Positions 7,783-16,230 of a stretch of DNA of 64,000 nt are shown here, piece after piece. Each line of letters starts with the position of its first letter. Position 1 is the stretch's first letter. This DNA is from Candidatus Aminicenantota bacterium (GTDB lineage Bacteria; Acidobacteriota; Aminicenantia; Aminicenantales; Aminicenantaceae). The notes under the pieces are model-generated. The model saw only the letters and a list, made by a program, of their open reading frames with translations, made no database searches and was not told the origin of the DNA. The position numbers were made by a program, and so were the translations under genes. The stretch lies in the NCBI GenBank assembly GCA_011772495.1, contig WVZL01000006.1:62001-126000 (forward strand), given 5' to 3'.

Positions 7783-10101
7783 TTAAAAAGTTGTCCCAAC
7801 TGCAAAACGGAACTGAAAGTTGGAATCTTCAGCGTATATTTTTGGATTATTATAAGCAAAAATCAATCTGAAGGGAATTCGTAAAGCTGGGACAAATATC
7901 CTCATCTCGAGCCCGGCAGAAGTGTATAAATTCCTCAGGCTCACTTTCTGCTCGGGCCCGTAAGCATTCCCGCCATCATAGAAAAAGATGGCATACAAAG
8001 GACCGCCGACCGGGATTATGTATTCGACATTGAATACCAGAGATTTATCTCCGCCCAAATTCCTGAAATTCTCATCCCGAGGACCTATGGAATAGATGTC
8101 ATATCCTCTTATGGATCTTTCTCCTCCCAGGTAAAATCTTTCCCAGAAGGGAAGATCAGAACCCGGCCGAGGCTTGACATACTGGTATTCCACATGAAAA
8201 CCAAACACATGTCCACTCCATAAGGGCTGGAAGCGAGTGAACTCAAGACGGGGTTTGATCAAGTCGATTTCCCCTCCCAGAATACCACCCGAGAACTTGC
8301 AAGAAGCTAGATACATTGTTCCTTTGCTTGGAGTCAAAGGACTGTCAATAGTGGATCGATAAATCGTAGGGATTATGCTGCTGGTTTTATAATTTCCAGC
8401 ACCAAAATAGGTTCCATAATAAAAGGGATTATAGAAGAATGGGGACTCTTCATCCTCTGAAGGAAGCTCTATATCTACCAGCTCATACCGATAGGTTAAA
8501 TTTGTCCTCCAGTATCCTTTTATCCGGCCTCCGACCATGAAATCGGCTCCCTTTCCTCTCCGGTTGTAAAGGCCGGGAAGGATAATTTTTCGATCATAGA
8601 TATTGAAACCCAAAGTCACAGGATAATCGAGGAAATAGGGCTCAGTAAAACCAAACATGTAGTTCTTGACTCTTTTTCCTTGCTGGACCATGAATTCCAA
8701 GTTTTCTCCAGCTCCCAGGAAATTGACTGTAGAATAGCTCAAAGCAATAAATGTCCCTTCATAACCGCTGTAACCTGCTGTGAATTGGATGTTGTTTCTT
8801 TGGAGCTCTTTGACATTTAGTAAAACATCCATCTGGTTCGGATCGTCGGCACTGGGCCTGATATCAGGCTCCTGCTCCAACTCAACTAATCCTAACTGCT
8901 TGATTCTCAAGAGACTATTCTTGAAATAAGCCAGGCTGAACCTGTCTCCCTCTCTCAAGAGGAATTCCCTCCTGATGACCTTGTCCTTGGTGTAATTATT
9001 GCCCCTAAATTCAAGGCGATGCAAATAAGCCACCTCGCCTTCATAGATGTTAAAAGTCACGTTCACTAGCTTTCTTTTGGGATCAAGGCTCTCCACCGGA
9101 AACACTTGAGCCCGCAGATAGCCTCCATCTCGGTAGACCTCACCGATATCCTCGATGCTCTTTTCTCTGTTTTTCGTGCTGTAGAGATCGCCTTTTTTAT
9201 ATTTAATGAGCGTGCTTAGAAACTTCGTCGACAGAGCTGTATTCCCCTCAATCTTCACCTCTCCAACCCGGTAACGGTAGCCAGCATTGACTGGGATAAT
9301 GATCTTCATCATTTTCTGCTTCTTCAGAAAAATCGTCTTCTTGGTGATTTCTTCAACCCGCGGCTCCCCTATAGAAGCTTCCATGAAACCGTACTCTTGG
9401 AATTTCTTCTTAATATTGGCTAAATCTTCCTCTAATTTGTTCTGTTTATATACATCTTTTCCAGTTATCCAGGAGATGAGATCATGCTTTCTATTCTGTT
9501 TCATAGCCTCTTTAACGACGCTAGGCGGGATTTTAGATTTTCCCTCAAGAATAACCTGGCCGACTCGAATCTTTGGGCCTTCATCGATGTCAAATATGAC
9601 TTCGACTTCATTCTTTCCCTGTTTCTCAGTCTTGACTTTGACTTGTCCGGACTGCAATCCTTTTTCCAGAAGGAGATCTTCGATTGTCCTTTTTATCCTC
9701 TGAATTCTATAAGGGCTGTAATAAGAATACGGAAGGACATATTCATCCGTCTCTTTCAATTTATTAACAATATCGTCTTCCTTCACCTTTTTTCCGGTTT
9801 TGTAAACAATATTTCTTATGACCGGGTTTTCCACCACGGTAATTCTTACGATCTTTCCCTGGTTTCCCTGCGCTTGCTCGATTCTAATATCGGAAAAAAA
9901 GCCTGTTTCCCATAAAACGCGGAAGTCTTTTTTTATCAAACTGTCATTGAAATACTCACCCTCTCTTGAGGAAAGATAATAGAGGATCGTATCCCGGGTT
10001 ACCCGCTCGTTCCCGACTATTTCAATTTTTTCGACCATTTCCTGTCCAAATAGAAATAGGGGAAGACAGAGGAAAATCAAACTAAAAATGAACTTTTTCA
10101 T
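7783..10101 (-). CDS. bamA: Outer membrane protein assembly factor BamA
   Basis: A 772-residue Omp85 protein, the core of the machinery that inserts beta-barrel proteins into the outer membrane. A signal peptide (1-19, ending LFGQ) is followed by about five POTRA repeats (EKIEIVGNERVTRDTILYYL is the first; later ones include VGEVKIEGNTALSTKFL and LHRLEFRGNNYTKDKVI) up to about residue 415. A C-terminal barrel follows, with the lid-loop segment YLGGERSIRGYD. The last strand ends in phenylalanine (FQFRFAVGTTF), the usual barrel recognition signal. ATG 10101 is preceded by AAGGAAAG. Confidence 0.96.
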   Translation of the reverse strand: MKKFIFSLIFLCLPLFLFGQEMVEKIEIVGNERVTRDTILYYLSSREGEYFNDSLIKKDFRVLWETGFFSDIRIEQAQGNQGKIVRITVVENPVIRNIVYKTGKKVKEDDIVNKLKETDEYVLPYSYYSPYRIQRIKRTIEDLLLEKGLQSGQVKVKTEKQGKNEVEVIFDIDEGPKIRVGQVILEGKSKIPPSVVKEAMKQNRKHDLISWITGKDVYKQNKLEEDLANIKKKFQEYGFMEASIGEPRVEEITKKTIFLKKQKMMKIIIPVNAGYRYRVGEVKIEGNTALSTKFLSTLIKYKKGDLYSTKNREKSIEDIGEVYRDGGYLRAQVFPVESLDPKRKLVNVTFNIYEGEVAYLHRLEFRGNNYTKDKVIRREFLLREGDRFSLAYFKNSLLRIKQLGLVELEQEPDIRPSADDPNQMDVLLNVKELQRNNIQFTAGYSGYEGTFIALSYSTVNFLGAGENLEFMVQQGKRVKNYMFGFTEPYFLDYPVTLGFNIYDRKIILPGLYNRRGKGADFMVGGRIKGYWRTNLTYRYELVDIELPSEDEESPFFYNPFYYGTYFGAGNYKTSSIIPTIYRSTIDSPLTPSKGTMYLASCKFSGGILGGEIDLIKPRLEFTRFQPLWSGHVFGFHVEYQYVKPRPGSDLPFWERFYLGGERSIRGYDIYSIGPRDENFRNLGGDKSLVFNVEYIIPVGGPLYAIFFYDGGNAYGPEQKVSLRNLYTSAGLEMRIFVPALRIPFRLIFAYNNPKIYAEDSNFQFRFAVGTTF

Positions 10102-10215
10102 CTTACTTTCCTTATAACATAATGGTTGTTTTTTTTCAAAGACTTAAGCCAATCCATAAGCAGAAGATCGGGGAGCAAAACTATTCCTAAAAACCTTTTC
10201 CATCATGAGTCTAAA

Positions 10216-10234
10216 GAGGCTTCCCAGGAAGCTC
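10216..10234 (-). terminator. Possible weak hairpin downstream of lolD
   Basis: On the minus strand, 15 bases after the lolD stop, a GAGCTTCC/GGAAGCCTC hairpin with a two-base loop is followed by a short T-containing run (TCTTTAG). It could attenuate read-through from lolD into bamA. The T tract is short, so this is uncertain. The rest of the 147-base gap shows nothing recognisable. Confidence 0.3.
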
Positions 10235-10248
10235 CAACTCTTATAACC

Positions 10249-10935
10249 TCATTTGGAGGATAAAAGTTTCAGACTTCCCTTTTCCATCAAGTAAACCTTA
10301 TCGCAGAAATTAGCGACCTTCTCATTGTGGGTTACTACGACGGAAGTGAGCTTTTTTCTTATATGCAGGTCTTTAATCAACTGCAGGATCTGCTCTCCGG
10401 TTTTCCAATCCAGATTACCGGTTGGTTCATCAGCCAATAGCAATTTCGGCTCGTTAGCTAAGGCTCGGGCTACAGCCACTCTTTGCTGCTCGCCTCCAGA
10501 GAGTTGAGCTGGTCGGATATGTATCTTCTCTTCAAGGAAGACCTCGCGGAGGAGGTCAGAAGACCTTTTCGCAGCCTCTTCCCGTCCAACTCCCTTTATC
10601 AAAAGAGGAAAGCTGACGTTCTCGAGACTCGTGAATTCAGGCAGCAGATGGTAGAACTGGAAAACAAAACCGATTTTCTGGTTCCTGATTTCTGCCAGTT
10701 CTTTCTCGCTCTTCCTGGAAACATCTTCTCCTTCTAGGAATATCTTTCCTCTCGTAGGCCTGTCCAGGATTCCCAACAGATTAAGGAGGGTCGTTTTTCC
10801 CACGCCAGACACACCCATTATGGCCACGAAATCACCTTTATTGATTTCGAAGTCTATTCCCTTAAAGACATGCAGGACACCCTCGGGTAAAGGATAGTCC
10901 TTGGTCAAGTCTTTAACTTCGAGCATTCTATTCAT
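10249..10935 (-). CDS. lolD: Lipoprotein-releasing ABC transporter ATPase LolD
   Basis: A 228-residue ABC ATPase of the LolD/MacB/FtsE group. Walker [10 protein letters not shown] is at 41-49, the signature LSGGE at 146-150 and Walker B LLLADEP at 166-172, with the family-typical EPTGNLD. It should power extraction of lipoproteins from the inner membrane together with the adjacent LolC/E permease, whose stop codon it overlaps. Two starts are possible: ATG 10935 (8-base overlap) or ATG 10926 (MLEVKDL, one base after the permease stop). Neither has a clear ribosome site. Confidence 0.9.
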   Translation of the reverse strand: MNRMLEVKDLTKDYPLPEGVLHVFKGIDFEINKGDFVAIMGVSGVGKTTLLNLLGILDRPTRGKIFLEGEDVSRKSEKELAEIRNQKIGFVFQFYHLLPEFTSLENVSFPLLIKGVGREEAAKRSSDLLREVFLEEKIHIRPAQLSGGEQQRVAVARALANEPKLLLADEPTGNLDWKTGEQILQLIKDLHIRKKLTSVVVTHNEKVANFCDKVYLMEKGSLKLLSSK

Positions 10936-12148
10936 ATTTCAAAGCGATTACCGGATCAACTCTTGCTGCCCGGTGGGAAGGAAATAGAGTCGAAAGAAAA
11001 CTGATCAAAAGGGTAATGCCGATGATCAATACCAAATCAACGATCTTGGGATGAAAAGGCACATGAGACATCTGATAAATATCCACCGGAACCTTTATAA
11101 GCTTGAAAGTGTTGGCTAGCCAACACGATATCAAGCCTAGAGTTATTCCGACTACTGTCCCTATGATTCCGATAAAGGCTCCTTGGAGAAAAAATATTTT
11201 CTTGATGTTTTGAGAGGTAGCCCCCATGGCTTTGAGAATCCCGATATCTCGAGTCTTTTCCATGACCATCAAGATCAAGGAGGCAATAATATTCAGAGCC
11301 GCTACCAGAACGATCAAAGTAATGGTCAAGAACAAGACCTTTTTCTCTAATTTTAACGCAGAAAAAAGGGATTTGTTGAGCTCCATCCAAGTCGTGGTGT
11401 AAGTATACAGAGGCAAATGCTCTTTTATCTGGACAGCAATTCGGGGAGCTTGGAAGATATTGCTGAGCTTAATCTGCAGATGACTGATCCGGTCTTTCAT
11501 GTCGAAAAATTTCTGGGCGACTTCTAAGGAAACGATCGCTGTGGAGACATCGAAATCGTAAAGCCCGGTACTGAAGATCCCAGTGACGATTGCTTTTTTT
11601 ACTCTGGGCATGATGCCGATGGGAGACAAACGGGAAGATGAGGTCAAAACTGTTACCACATCTCCTACCCCAGCCCCGATTTGGAAAGCCATCTCTCGGC
11701 CAAGAAGAATGCCGTCTCTCTTGGCATCTTCAGGAGGCAGTTTCCCTTGTTCCAGGTCTTGAAGCCAAGGAGAATCTTTCTTTTCTATATCGAAATCAAT
11801 CCCTTTAAGCAAAGCTCCTGAACTCTTGGAAGGGCCGCTGATCAGCACTGTGCTGTAAACCACCGGAGAAAGAAACTTAATCCCTTCCACACCCTCTATT
11901 TTCGAGATAAGCTGAGGATAATTCCTCAACCCCTCCCCTGAAAGGTCAGAGACGATGATATGAGAGCTGGCACCAAGAATTTTATCTTGAACATCTTCTT
12001 GAAAACCTGTTATGAGCGCTAAAGCGATGACCAAAGCCATCACTCCTATGGTGATACCCAGGACAGAGATGAAGGTGATGACAGAAATGAAGGCTTGTTT
12101 TCTCTTGGCTGTCAGGTAACGTTTGGCAACGAATAATTCATAGCTCAT
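10928..12148 (-). CDS. Lipoprotein-releasing ABC transporter permease, LolC/LolE family
   Basis: A 406-residue inner-membrane permease with the FtsX/MacB topology. TM1 is near residues 18-48 (SVITFISVLGITIGVMALVI), a periplasmic domain spans about 50-260, and three C-terminal TM helices are near 275, 325 and 375. FISVLGITIGVMALVIALAL and the ending [15 protein letters not shown] are typical of LolC/E. Only one such gene is present, so the transporter may use a single permease as a homodimer (LolF-like), as in many non-enteric bacteria. That last point is inference. Confidence 0.92.
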   Translation of the reverse strand: MSYELFVAKRYLTAKRKQAFISVITFISVLGITIGVMALVIALALITGFQEDVQDKILGASSHIIVSDLSGEGLRNYPQLISKIEGVEGIKFLSPVVYSTVLISGPSKSSGALLKGIDFDIEKKDSPWLQDLEQGKLPPEDAKRDGILLGREMAFQIGAGVGDVVTVLTSSSRLSPIGIMPRVKKAIVTGIFSTGLYDFDVSTAIVSLEVAQKFFDMKDRISHLQIKLSNIFQAPRIAVQIKEHLPLYTYTTTWMELNKSLFSALKLEKKVLFLTITLIVLVAALNIIASLILMVMEKTRDIGILKAMGATSQNIKKIFFLQGAFIGIIGTVVGITLGLISCWLANTFKLIKVPVDIYQMSHVPFHPKIVDLVLIIGITLLISFLSTLFPSHRAARVDPVIALKYE

Positions 12149-12196
12149 GGCATCACTTTTTTTCTAGTCTCAGTAAGTTTCTCTGTTTTGCCTTTC

Positions 12197-13726
12197 CTAA
12201 TCTTTTGGCCTGAGGAGTGGAAAAAGAATGACCTCCCTTATAGATTTTTTATTGGCAAAAATCATCACTAGGCGGTCGATCCCGATGCCTTCCCCTGCGG
12301 TGGGAGGAAGTCCGTATTCCAGGGAGTTAATGTAATCTTTATCAATCCAATGAGCTTCTTCAACTCCTTTTTTCCTCTCCGCAGCCTGCTGTTCGAACCG
12401 TTTCTGCTGCTCTTCAGGGTCAGCCAGTTCGCTGAAGGCATTGGCTATCTCCATTCCTCCGATGACGAGTTCGAAGCGCTCAGCCTCATCAGGATCTTTT
12501 TTAGAAGATTTGGCCAAAGGAGACACGATTTTAGGAGGATTTATAACAAAAGTCGGCTGCACGAGGTTCGGCTTCACGTTTTTATCAAAAATTATGTCTA
12601 AGGCCTTCCCGAAGCTCATAACCTTTTTCTCGGGAGTCAGGTTGGAAGCAATTTCCATGATTCCCTTCTCGTCCTCGAATCGGCTGGGGGCAAGCCCGCT
12701 GTGCTGGACCAAAGCATCTTTAAACTTGAGCCTCTTCCAAGGTCTCTTGAAAGAAATTGTCTTCTCTCCAAATACGGCTTCCTCTTTTCCTAACAGAGTC
12801 TGGCAGAGGGAATTGATAAGCTCTTCAGTCAAGTCCATGAGGTCATGATAGTCGCTGTAAGCTTCATAAAACTCGAGCATCGTGAACTCGGGATTGTGTT
12901 CGGAAGAAATCCCTTCGTTCCGGAAATTGCGGTTTATTTCATAGACTTTCTCGAGGCCTCCGACTGTCAATCTTTTCAAGTATAATTCAGGAGCAATCCT
13001 CAGGTACAAATCAATACCTAAAGCATTGTGATAGGTTTTAAAAGGACGAGCCAGTGCTCCTCCGGGAATGGGCTGCATCATCGGAGTTTCCACTTCCAGG
13101 TATCCTCTCTGGTCAAAGAATTTTCTTATCTCAGAGATCATAGTGCAGCGGAGCTGGAAAATCTTCCTGACTTCAGGATTCATGATTAAATCGAGATGTC
13201 TTTTACGGTAACGGAGTTCAACATCCTGCAATCCGTGCCATTTCTCGGGCAGGGGATGAAGAGACTTGGCTAGAAAATTAAATGTTTCAGCTTGAACAGA
13301 GAGTTCTCCAGTTTTTGTCTTGAACAACAGCCCTTCTACAGAAATGATGTCCCCGATGTCGAAAAGAGAAAAGAGATTATAATTCTTTTTCCCGACTTTA
13401 TCCTCACGCAGGTAAACTTGGAGTGTGTTCTGACCATCGGAAATATGAAAAAAAGTCGCCCGTCCCATTTTTCGGATGGAAAGGATTCTCCCCGGAACAG
13501 CGACTTTGATCTTCTGCTCTTCAAGAGCTTCTTTAGTCAAAGAACCATAGTTGGACACCACTTCGATAACAGAATGAGTTTTTTCTGCTTTATGAGGAAA
13601 AATATCTATTCCTTCTTCAACAAGTTTTTCCAGCTTCTGCTTCCGGATTATTTCCTGGTCGATCAACTTCTTTTCGTCTGATTTGCTCTGCTGGACTTTC
13701 TCTTTTTTAGCCTTTTTTTCAGTCAT
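12197..13726 (-). CDS. lysS: Lysine--tRNA ligase, class II (LysS)
   Basis: A 509-residue class II synthetase. An N-terminal OB-fold anticodon domain (about 70-165, with VAVPGRILSIRKMGRATFFH) precedes the catalytic core. Motif 2 is around FRNEGISSEHNPEFTMLEFY and motif 3 is GEGIGIDRLVM near the C-terminus. A lysine-rich N-terminal tail (MTEKKAKKEKVQQSKSDEKK) is extra relative to minimal forms. The gene overlaps the 3' end of nusB by 8 bases, so the pair is likely translated together. Confidence 0.96.
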   Translation of the reverse strand: MTEKKAKKEKVQQSKSDEKKLIDQEIIRKQKLEKLVEEGIDIFPHKAEKTHSVIEVVSNYGSLTKEALEEQKIKVAVPGRILSIRKMGRATFFHISDGQNTLQVYLREDKVGKKNYNLFSLFDIGDIISVEGLLFKTKTGELSVQAETFNFLAKSLHPLPEKWHGLQDVELRYRKRHLDLIMNPEVRKIFQLRCTMISEIRKFFDQRGYLEVETPMMQPIPGGALARPFKTYHNALGIDLYLRIAPELYLKRLTVGGLEKVYEINRNFRNEGISSEHNPEFTMLEFYEAYSDYHDLMDLTEELINSLCQTLLGKEEAVFGEKTISFKRPWKRLKFKDALVQHSGLAPSRFEDEKGIMEIASNLTPEKKVMSFGKALDIIFDKNVKPNLVQPTFVINPPKIVSPLAKSSKKDPDEAERFELVIGGMEIANAFSELADPEEQQKRFEQQAAERKKGVEEAHWIDKDYINSLEYGLPPTAGEGIGIDRLVMIFANKKSIREVILFPLLRPKD

Positions 13727-14159
13727 CTTCTCCTTCCTTCGAAGAGTCTTTCCCTACCTCTAGCTTTTTCCTGACAGCGTCTAGGATACCGTTAACAAAA
13801 GCCGCTGCCTCGTCGCTGCTGAACTTTTTGGCGATCTCAATAGCCTCATTGATGATAACAGCTGGAGCAAGGCTCTTTTCATACAGGAATTCAAAAACAG
13901 CTATTCGGAGAATATTCCGATCAACGTGAGCCATCCGAGAGAGACGCCAATGGTCGGAGAGAGATTGAATAAGACTATCAATCTCCTCTTGGTGAGAAAC
14001 AATTCCTTTAACTATCCGATTGGAATAATCTTTTATCTCCTCAGAAGCTTTTTTCTCTTTCCAGAACTGGTCTGTTGCCTTTTCGATTTGAGGCTTATTG
14101 AATTCGAGCTGAAAAAGAATCTGGAGAGCGCTTTCTCGGGCTTTCCTTCTCCTTCCCAT
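13719..14159 (-). CDS. nusB: Transcription antitermination factor NusB
   Basis: A 146-residue all-helical RNA-binding protein that works with NusE/S10 in antitermination of rRNA transcription. Family marks are the basic start MGRRRKARESALQILFQLEF, HVDRNILRIAVFEFLY, and the C-terminal VIINEAIEIAKKFSSDEAAAF and VNGILD. The order ribH-nusB is a conserved bacterial pairing. It is 12 bases from the ribH stop. Confidence 0.95.
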   Translation of the reverse strand: MGRRRKARESALQILFQLEFNKPQIEKATDQFWKEKKASEEIKDYSNRIVKGIVSHQEEIDSLIQSLSDHWRLSRMAHVDRNILRIAVFEFLYEKSLAPAVIINEAIEIAKKFSSDEAAAFVNGILDAVRKKLEVGKDSSKEGEDD

Positions 14160-14171
14160 AAAGAGGCTTTC

Positions 14172-14639
14172 TCAGAGTCCTGATTTTTTCACCAAATTCA
14201 GGGTTTCCACCAGCGAGACTACGGCATCCCATCCTTTATTCCCGGCTTTGGTGCCTGCCCGCTCAATTCCCTGTTCAATGGTATCCACGGTTAAGATGCC
14301 AAAGGAAACGGGGAGTTCTTCTTCCATGGAAATTTGAGCGAGGCCTTTGGTGACTTCAGCGCTTAAAAAATCAAAATGAGGAGTATCCCCCCTAATCAAA
14401 GCGCCCAAACAGATAATACCGTCGGCTTTCTTCGCTTTGGCCAGTTTCTTAACGAGGAATGGGATCTCAAAAGACCCAGGCACTTTATAGACAGAGATAT
14501 TTTCTTCCTCTGCTCCGAGCTTATGGAGAGCATCGAGGGCCCCCTCTAGGAGTCTTTCAGAGAGGAACTGGTTAAAACGGCTGACTACGATTCCAATTTT
14601 TAATCCTTTTGCCTGGAGTTTTCCTTGATATGTTTTCAT
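14172..14639 (-). CDS. ribH: 6,7-dimethyl-8-ribityllumazine synthase RibH
   Basis: A 155-residue lumazine synthase, the penultimate step of riboflavin synthesis. Diagnostic stretches are [48 protein letters not shown] and [12 protein letters not shown]. It is the first gene of the long minus-strand run ending in lpxI. ATG 14639 is preceded by AAAGGAG. No other rib gene lies in the window, and I see no FMN riboswitch in the 188 bases upstream, which are pyrimidine-rich and otherwise featureless. Confidence 0.96.
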   Translation of the reverse strand: MKTYQGKLQAKGLKIGIVVSRFNQFLSERLLEGALDALHKLGAEEENISVYKVPGSFEIPFLVKKLAKAKKADGIICLGALIRGDTPHFDFLSAEVTKGLAQISMEEELPVSFGILTVDTIEQGIERAGTKAGNKGWDAVVSLVETLNLVKKSGL

Positions 14640-14827
14640 CTTTCTCTCCTTTACTTACCCTGAAAATTCGCCTCTCTTTTCCAAGAAGGCCTTTCTTCTC
14701 TGAGGGCTATTTTCATTCCTTGGCGCTTTTCCATCTTTCTTCTCAGTCATTAGGTTTTCCTATTCCGCTTTCTCACACTTATCGGTTCATGAAAATATTA
14801 CCTCATTTATCCCATAAAAGGGAATCC

Positions 14828-15949
14828 CTAAACAATTCTTTTTTCGTATATTCTGTATTTCTTATAGACTTTCCCTCCTGTAGAGGCAATAAATCTGTTT
14901 ATGGCTTCATTGTCCTCGAGCTGCCAGGATGTCTCGGCCCACTCGTATCCCCTAACCTGGGCGTTCTTTTCTAGCTCGGAATAAAGAAGGTAGCTCAGGC
15001 CTGTCAGCCTGTATTCATTCAAGACGCCGAAAACTATTCCTCTCATTCCTTTGATTTTTTTTCGATAGAGGAAGAACTTTAGGATTCCAAAAGGTAAGAG
15101 TCGTCCGTTCATTTTCTTAAAAACTTCATTTAAATTAGGCATACCAAAAATAAAGCCAACCGGCTTCCCTCTATCTTCAGCTAGTATGACAAGGCTGTAG
15201 TCAGCAACCATCTTGAGCTTTTTGACCATGTAGCTCATTTCCTTCTCGGTCCAGGGAACAAACCCCCAATTCTTCTCCCAGGCCTCGTTATAGATAAACT
15301 TTATCTTTTCCGCGTCCTGGTCAGCGGTTTTTCTTTTTAGATTTCTCAAAGTGATATTCGTCTCACTCTTAGTCTTTTCGACAATCTGATGGACTTTTTC
15401 TGCTGTGGGGTGATCTTTAGTCATGATAAAGGCTAACAGGTCCTTGGCTTTTCTCAACCCGCATTTTTCCATAAGTTCCAGATAATAGGGAGGATTATAG
15501 GGCATCATGATCACGGGGGGAGAATCGAAGCCTTCAACCAGAAAAGCACACTCATCATTCATGGAAAGGTTCACTGGGCCCCTCAAAGTGTCCATTCCCC
15601 TCTCTCTTCCCCATTCCGCAACTTTGTCCAGGAGGATCTTGGCTGTGTCCAGATCATTCAAGCTTTCATAAAGTCCAAAAAAGACGATTTTCTCATCATG
15701 AAACTGATTATGATTTTCGTCCATAATGGCCGCGATTCTTCCTGTTAGCCTATCATTCTTATAGGCTAGAAAGAGGTCCATCTTAGCGTGTTCAAAAAAA
15801 GGATTCTTATCTCTGCTCAATCTTTCTTTAAGGTCTAGGATCAAGGGTGGAACCCAATGGGGATCATTCTTGTAAATTCTCCAGGGGAAGTGGATGAATT
15901 TCCTTAAGTCCCTTTTTGAATTGACCCTGACTACTGACGTTTTCTCCAT
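14828..15949 (-). CDS. YghO-like GNAT-superfamily acyltransferase, candidate bacterial ceramide synthase (bCerS-like)
   Basis: A 373-residue soluble protein with the layout of the E. coli YghO / BcerS-like family. The N-terminal part includes FPWRIYKNDPHWVPPLILDL and FFEHAKMDLFLAYKNDRLTG; the middle has RGPVNLSMNDECAFLVEGFD; the C-terminal GNAT-like part has AEDRGKPVGFIFGMPNLNEV. From memory, the Caulobacter ceramide synthase bCerS belongs to this family and attaches an acyl chain to sphinganine-type bases; many members are uncharacterised. It stands alone between ribH and lon. ATG 15949 has a strong AGGAGG site. The family call is fairly sure; the ceramide role is a hypothesis supported by the SPT-like gene at 49689-50873. 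Confidence 0.65.
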   Translation of the reverse strand: MEKTSVVRVNSKRDLRKFIHFPWRIYKNDPHWVPPLILDLKERLSRDKNPFFEHAKMDLFLAYKNDRLTGRIAAIMDENHNQFHDEKIVFFGLYESLNDLDTAKILLDKVAEWGRERGMDTLRGPVNLSMNDECAFLVEGFDSPPVIMMPYNPPYYLELMEKCGLRKAKDLLAFIMTKDHPTAEKVHQIVEKTKSETNITLRNLKRKTADQDAEKIKFIYNEAWEKNWGFVPWTEKEMSYMVKKLKMVADYSLVILAEDRGKPVGFIFGMPNLNEVFKKMNGRLLPFGILKFFLYRKKIKGMRGIVFGVLNEYRLTGLSYLLYSELEKNAQVRGYEWAETSWQLEDNEAINRFIASTGGKVYKKYRIYEKRIV

Positions 15950-16071
15950 TTTCAGTCCCTCCTGAGTTTTGTTATTTTAACAAATCAAGGCTTGTTTTGC
16001 ACTAACTCTTTTAAATAGTGCAGTATATCCTCTTCCTTTTTTTATTTTCCTTAATTGCCTTGTTGGCAGTT

Positions 16072-16093
16072 AAGCAAAAATTGAACCATCCCC
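16072..16093. repeat. Degenerate arm of the GGGGACGGTTCT repeat family
   Basis: AGCAAAAATTGAACCATCCCCA, at the left side of the lon upstream region, is a mutated copy of the right-hand arm GAAAAAATAGAACCGTCCCC. No matching left arm is evident, so this is probably a decayed remnant. The rest of the 281-base gap (15950-16230) is AT-rich with no recognisable gene. Confidence 0.5.
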
Positions 16094-16230
16094 ATATATT
16101 TTTTCTCTTTTATTTACCTATTCAAACAATTTTTGGACCGCGTTGGGGCTAGTCTTGTATTGCGAAAAATTTTATGGTAAAAAGTTAAATCATCATCCAA
16201 TCCACTCTTGACAGGGGAAAGGAGATAAAA